Origin: Eudorina sp. 2006-703-Eu-15
Taxonomy: Eukaryota > Chlorophyta > Chlorophyceae > Chlamydomonadales > Volvocaceae
Direction: 5' to 3'
Assembly (NCBI GenBank): GCA_003117195.1
Contig: BDSI01000004.1
Location: 248,001-312,000, forward strand
DNA length: 64,000 nucleotides
The position numbers were made by a program, and so were the translations under genes. The notes beneath the pieces were generated by a model, which saw only the letters and a program-made list of their open reading frames with translations, was not told where the DNA came from and made no database searches. The stretch's first letter is position 1, and each line of letters opens with the position of its first letter. This document shows positions 58,060-64,000 of the stretch, in pieces.

Positions 58060-61000
58060 ATGGACGTCCCGCATATAGACGAAGCAGCAGACCCGTCGGC
58101 GCTGAGCGACTGGCAGGTGGAAGATTATGCCTGGGACAGCCGAAGATTGGTCGCACTCCGCCTAGGTGAGGAAATTTCGCTTATGATTGAATGAAATTAC
58201 TAGTTTACTTGCATGTGAGAGTCGTCTTGCGGTTGTAGTAAATACACCTCCTGGTCAGGCGCAGAAGGAATCCCGAGCGCCGGCGAGAATGAGGATGGAC
58301 AACATAGAGAAAATTCCAGCGAACCGGCCCCAGGGGATACGCAGATGGAGTTGTCGTCCGGCCAGCACGAGACCTGCATGGTATGTTCTGCGCGTTTCTG
58401 GAATCTACCTTCCGCAACAGAAGATTTAGGGGTGCGGCCGTGGCGATTTCCAAGCTGTTGGTGGTGCATGCATGACGAGGGCTGCCGTCAAGCCATTCCT
58501 GCACGGCTCCTCCGCCGCGCCCTCTTCCTACCACGCGTTTTCGGCTCATTCCTGCGCATGCCAAGCCGCTTGGTCGCCCCGTTCTGTCGGCGAATGGGGT
58601 TGAAGGAGCCGGTAGGTAGGAGCATCTTAATACGAAGGGCTGCAGACGCCCCAACGGGCCTGTACCTGCCCGTACCAAAACCTGCCCGTACCAAAAAACC
58701 TGCGCGTGGCACGATGCGTAAGGCCATACACACCTACGTTTTCAGCCCCGGGTAAACCTACCTACCCACCTACCTACACACAAACCCAAGCAACGCTGTG
58801 CCTGCGAGGGACAGTCCCCGGGATGGGACAAGTACCTCGTCAGCACTGAGCGGCCTCCTGGGGTGGAGCTTGCGACAGAACAGGCCGCAACTCAGCTGCC
58901 GCAACTCATCTGCCGGCCGTCGCACCTGCGCACGCCGCCACATGTGCCACGCGCCTGGGCGCTTTGTTCTTCTCTGAGTGGTGGACTCAACTGGCTGATT
59001 GCATCTGCATAGCGTACATGGCAGGGCAGGACAGGGCAGCGGGTGCCCTGGGCCGGCAGCAACAGGGTAGTCCGGATGCTGGCGCCCTACGGTGCATCTC
59101 CGGTCTGGTCCGGTTTGGTCTGGTCCGGTCCTCTGGTTGAGACTACCTAGACTCGCTCCTGGAAGGCAGACTCACCGCACACGCCACAGCTGCCTCGGGG
59201 GAACCGCGAACACCGAATCCAAGCGGGCCTCCTTTTCTTCCCGGAACAGATGCACCCGGGGGGCGGCAGAGGGGAGAAGGCCCTGCGGCCCATGCCAGCA
59301 CTCCGACGCACCCGGGGTCCGTCGTGTCTCGAACCGGCGCGGGGCCACGCTTTCCAACCCGACCAAGGGGTCAGGTGTCAGACGCCGCATATCCGTGTCC
59401 TGGCCGGCCCCGCGGACCACAGGTGAAGGACTGTCCCGCGGACCTGACCAACTGCAAGGCCTATTACCGGCGCTTCCGCATCTGCGAGCGGCATTTGAAG
59501 ACTCTTTCGCTCTGCATCGAGGGCAAGCCCAGTCGCTTCTGCCAGCAGGTGGGCCGGGGGCGGGGAGGGGGAGCGACGGGGACGCCCTGCCTTGTGAGCT
59601 CACTTGGGTGGCCAGGGCGTGGCCTGGTGTGCGGCGCTGGAGGGCTGCACAGGCGCACGCGTGGACATGGGTTCACGCCATGCTGCGGATCATCGCGCCG
59701 CGGGCACTGCAGTGTGTTTTATTGTTCTGCAACGTTGATGCAAGCCCAGGAAGGGTGAGCGGCCCGACCGACCTGTTGCAGCATGGATGCTCCGTGCTCT
59801 GTTCAGCTTCGGTTTCCGCCGTGCCGCTCGACGTCTTGGATCCTCCCTCGCAGTGCGGCCGGTTCCATGGCTTGGAGGAGTTCGAGGGCAGCAAGCGGTG
59901 CGTGTCGCGCTTCACAGCCGGGGAGAGATGGGCACTCGGGCGCTTCTGCCGGAGCCGCCGCAGCAGCTGCAGCGGGGCCATCAGCGGCTCCTGGGCGTTG
60001 CGTTGCAAAGAGGCGTCATGCGTGATCAGAGAGGCAGGGACCGTAAAATCCGGGTTTCTGTTCAACGGACTGGCCGCAATTTCGACCACAATGTCCTGCG
60101 GTATGACGCCATTGTGGGATGCGATGTAACCTGCACTCAGAGGAGTGCCGATGTTGCCGCATTCGACCACCACCCAAAGTAAAAGAATCATGCACACCGA
60201 GCCCGTGCCTGCATTTCTGGGCCGGCTGCTATCAATACTGCACAATCGCTACCATCGTGCACCGTCTCTTAACGTTTCCAAACCTCAACGAACCTTCAGG
60301 AGCTGTCGACGAGCCCTGCTCACGCGGTTCTACAAACGCCGCAACATGCCCGTGCCCCTGGAGGCATTGCCCGGCGTCTCGTGAGTTGGGGGGGAGCCCG
60401 GGCGGGAGGGTGGCTGCAGCGGCACCGCTTTGCTTCAATTCCGAATTCAAACTCGGAGAAGGTTCAAACCAACGGAATCCAGGGATCCAGCGGGTGTCGC
60501 GGCCATCGGTGGATGAACCCCGTGTGCTCACGCTGCGGCCGCCCCCACGCAGCCCTCTGTCCCCAGATGCCGTACAATACGGCATCAGGCAACTGTATGC
60601 CCGCTGCAAGCTGTGCTTCAACCCCCCTTGCCGTGCCCGCTCTTCAGGGACAGCGGGGCTCTAAAGATTTCCAAGGACACGGTGAGCTCCGCGCCGTGGG
60701 CGCCTACCTGGTGGTGAACGAGTAGAATGGGACCAAGGAAGGCAGGGAGGTTTGGCCTTGCTGGGGTGCGCTGCGCTGACTGCAGTGTACGGGTCTGGCT
60801 GCTGCGGCGACGGCTTGCAAGGCAGTACGGACGCATGGACGTTATCGTCGCGGACCGGCCGGGTCCGTGAACCCATCCAACCCATCCAGCGCTTTCAAAC
60901 TGACCTCACCCAAACTAACCCCGCCCAACTCACCCCCGACCCACTCGACTCCTCCCGACTCCAGGACAAGCTCAAGGCAAAGGCTCGCACGCCGACGGGC

Positions 61001-63958
61001 GCCGACCTGACCCAGATCCGCCGCAAGCGCGGCCGACCACGTGCGCCGCCCATCGACGTGCGCGACCTCTCGGCAGATGACCCACGGGCCGTCCTTGCGC
61101 AGCAACAACAGCAGCAGCAGCAGCAGCTCCCCTTGCACGTGGACGGTCAAGGGCTCAAGCTGGAGGACATGCAGCAGCAGCAGCAGCAGGTGGGACTGGA
61201 GGGCCGCGGAGGGGCAGGCCGTTGATGCGGGGCTGGACGGGACGGGAGGGATGGCACGATTCGAAAAGGGGACAAGGGCGCGGCGCGGTTGCGTCGGGGG
61301 GAGGAGGAGCCCATGCTCCGTGGCCTTCTTCTGGAGCCTCCCGTGACTGCGACTTGCATCGCCGTTTCCAATGACACAGACCGCCACGGGTGCTTTGTAT
61401 GTTGTCCGCGAGTGTCTGAGTCGCCAGGTGTGTTACTAAGGCAGGCAGAACAGGAGTACGTGACATGCATGGGCCGAGTGGCGCCCAACAATCTGCCCGT
61501 ATGCGTATATAATGTACCCATTGTCCGAAGGCTGTGGTGTCGGAAGAGCGCTGTCGATTTTTGTGTGTGCGTCTTGTTATTTCGGAAGTCCGTGTGTGCG
61601 CGCATGCCTGTGACTGTGTACCTGCCCAGGTGCCGTACTCAGCAGTCCCTGGAGGCGCGGAGCACGTGGCACCCCGGGACGACATGCGCATCTTGTACGG
61701 CAACGGCGCCGCCGCCGGCGTCGATGCCCGGAGGTCGCCCGAGGCGCTCAGCGGCGGCAGCAGCAGCGGCAGCGGGCGCGCGGGCAGTCTGCTCCAGGCG
61801 TCCGCCGCGGTGCGCAGCAGGGCAGCGGCACATGGCCTTGCAGCGGATCCCCTAGACCTGCACCTCCAACAGCTGAACGGCGCGGCGGGAGATGCCGGGC
61901 GCGGTGACGTGGGGCCGCAGGTGCCGAGCGACTCAGCCCACATAGTGCAGCAGCAGCAACACCAGCAGCAGCAACAGCAACCGTTGCTACTGCTGCAGCA
62001 GGCTGGTGAGCAGAGTGGCAGCAAAGGGACCTTGCACGAGCAGCAAATGCAGCAGCAGCAACAACAGCAACAACAGCAACAACAGCAACAACAGCAACAA
62101 CAGCAACAACAGCAACAGCTGCGTCAGGCGTTGTTGGGTCAGTTGCAGCTGCAGCATGCCCAGGAGCAGCAGCAGCAAATGCTGCGGCTGGCCGCCGTCG
62201 GTGGGCAGCAGCAGCAGCAGCCCCAGCCGGTGGCGGTCTCGGCCGGGGACCTGGGCGCGGAGAGCTTGAGTCGGCTGCAGCGCCACATGCTGTTGCTGCG
62301 GCAGTCGGGTGAGGACGCGACGCATGCCGCTGCGCCAATCGTGATGCTGGACCGGACGGGCTCAGGGTACGGAGGTGGCGGCGCCAGCAACGGGATTGCG
62401 CTGGAAGGCCCTGACCTGATCATGTCGGAGGCCTGGAAGCCCCGTGGCCGGAGCAACTGGCTGATGGGCGGCGGCGGCGGCGGCGTTGGTGCGGGCGGCT
62501 TGGATCGGCTGACGCCGCTGGGAGGCGGGCATCCGGTGGATCCGTTGGAGATGGAGCTGCTGAAAATCGCATCGGAGGTGAGATGCAGCGGGGGGGGCCA
62601 AGGATGCGCGGACATGCCCACCACCACCGGCACTACCAGTGTGCCATTGTGCCAACTACACACGGGCCGCACGGGTCCTGTGCTCTCGCGCCCGCCAATT
62701 CTTTTTCATGGCTCGCAACAGTAAGTACGACACGGAGCATTAAGTACGACGCTGGGCATTAAGCACGACACTGAGCAGCAGGCACGGATCTCAGCAGCAG
62801 GTACGGCTCCCAGCAGCAGGTGCTCACACGCCCTCCCCGCGGCCCGCCCGCAGACGCTCCTGACGGATCAAGACGCCCCACATCACCAGGCGACCCTGTC
62901 GGCCGCAGCGGGTCTCGGCCTGAGCCACCACGACCACGCCCTTGGCCTGGGCCTGCCAAGCCAGCAGCAGCAGCAGCCCCGCCTCAACCACCACCACTGC
63001 CAGTTCCAGCAGTACGGCAGCGGCGGAGTCGGAGGACTGCAACAACCGGCGCAGGTATTGCGACTGGACATCGACGCGCCATCGTGGAGCGCCTTCAACG
63101 GCGCCGCCGCCAGCGGCCTGGGTCTGGGTCTGGGGCTCCGGGGAGTGGGGCCCCTGCAGGGCCCTCCGCTGGGCGGACAGGGCAGCAGCGACATGCTCAT
63201 GGCGGCCGGGGGCTGCAACCCGCTGGCCCTATCGACGGGGAGTGGCGGCCTCACAGGAGCTTCGGGGCCCAGAGCGGACAACGTCAGCGGCAGCGGCAGC
63301 GACATGCGCGGCGCCGGCGCTGCCAGCGGCTCACCGGGCGGTGGGCTGACGGACTCCATGACTGCTGTGGCAGTGGACGGCGGCGGCGCAGCCGCCGCTG
63401 CTGGCGGCGGCGGCGGGCTGCAGTTGGAGGGCCTACTGCCGGAGTTCGGCAGTACGGGAACCAGCGCCATGGCGGGCGGCGACGGAGGCATCGACGGCGG
63501 GGTGACGAGCCTCGGCCCGGCCATCTTGTCCCAACCGCCGCCGCAACCACATGTACAGCAGCAGCAGCTACTGCTGCAGAACGGGGTGCTGACGCTAGGA
63601 CGGCCACAGCTCGGTGATGGCGCCCGCGGCAGTAGCATCTTGAGGGGCTGGGGAGGTCCGTTGGCTGGTTTCCAGAGGTTGTCGGCCGACGAGCCGCTGC
63701 AGCAGCAGCAGCAGCAGCATCGCCAGCACCAGCCGCTTTGTCTGTCGGGTGCAGGGATGCGGCCCTTCGACCTGGGTACGACAGCGGATTTGGTGCTGCA
63801 GCCGCAACCGCCGTCGCAGCAGCAGCCGAACCTGCTGCTGCAGTTCCGCCAGCAGCGGCAGCAGCCGACGGTGCTGCAGCTGCAGCCGTCGCCGCAGGCG
63901 GGGTTCGGCGGCGCGGCAGCACCCCGGGGGCTCAAGGAGGCCGCACAGACCATGCTGG
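58060..63958 (+). CDS. SBP-box (squamosa-promoter-binding) transcription factor, 3' end beyond window
   Basis: Exons placed: 58060-58165, 58259-58380, 59423-59548, 59854-59897, 60300-60380, 60965-61189, 61630-62577, 62854-63958 (ends in a GTAAGC donor, so the gene continues). Exon 1 carries DWQVEDYAWDSRRLVALRL, like the acidic WD start of SBP proteins; exon 2 is acidic. The SBP domain spans exons 3-5: C-x16-C-x2-H (KDCPADL...RICERH), then FCQQ|CGRFH-x11-C and the basic SCRRALLTRFYKRRN, which overlaps the nuclear localisation signal. The first zinc ligand (usually C-x4-C before KDC) was not found, so an exon between 58381 and 59422 is probably missing. At least one small exon is also missing between 60380 and 60965 by phase. 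After the domain come an AT-hook-like KRGRPR, poly-Gln tracts and a long Gly/Gln-rich region. SBP proteins bind GTAC-core DNA in the nucleus. Confidence 0.82.
62045..62125 (+). repeat. CAG/CAA poly-glutamine tract in SBP gene
   Basis: About 25 consecutive Gln codons, mixed CAG and CAA (9-bp period CAACAGCAA), in the 61630-62577 exon. Shorter CAG runs flank it at about 61107-61120 and 61171-61189. Confidence 0.95.
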
Positions 63959-63968
63959 GTAAGCGGCG

Positions 63969-64000
<32 letters not shown>
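63969..64000. repeat. (GT)n microsatellite at right edge, start of an SBP intron
   Basis: Pure GT repeat running off the window, beginning 10 bases after the splice donor at 63959. Confidence 0.97.

Overview
The window reads as nuclear DNA of a volvocine green alga (Volvox, Gonium or Chlamydomonas relatives). The genes are GC-rich and split by many short introns. They include a chloroplast-type Obg GTPase, a CURT1 thylakoid protein, a mitochondrial TIM23 and an SBP-box transcription factor. Long Ala/Gly/Gln tracts, dense minisatellites, TGTAA motifs downstream of genes and decayed transposons fit the same lineage. I cannot name the species. All multi-exon models were built by hand from splice consensus, reading phase and protein-family sense.

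Layout. 1-498: 3' end of an AAA-type ATPase (+). 1596-14216: a giant 23-exon gene (+), about 2,929 residues, joining six SPRY-like modules, a PCMT-type (protein isoaspartyl) methyltransferase domain, a degenerate kinase-like domain and a complete HECT ubiquitin ligase. 15321-16467: CURT1-family thylakoid protein (-). 16773-22873: a probable RNA-binding protein (+), possibly distantly U2AF-like. 23929-25361: TIM23 (+). 28082-35336: a 986-residue Kelch-propeller protein (-). 35990-37918: intronless ObgC (+). 40701-46520: a 773-residue cysteine-rich type II membrane protein of unknown family (-). 48356-49340: decayed Ty3/gypsy pol fragment carrying a telomere-like insert. 52341-52895: 60-bp minisatellite. 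53972-57045: a broken transposase-like gene with 45-residue tandem repeats and zinc-finger-like ends (-). 58060 to the right edge: SBP-box transcription factor with an AT-hook-like patch and poly-Gln tracts (+, incomplete).

Gene arrangement. Divergent pairs are CURT1/RNA-binding protein (305 bp apart), Kelch/ObgC (653 bp) and transposase/SBP (about 1 kb). Convergent pairs are HECT/CURT1, TIM23/Kelch and ObgC/Cys-rich. There are no operons. Several genes concern organelles (CURT1, TIM23, ObgC), but nothing in the sequence ties them into one pathway.

The most interesting object is the methyltransferase-HECT fusion. It could physically couple recognition of isoaspartyl-damaged proteins to ubiquitination.
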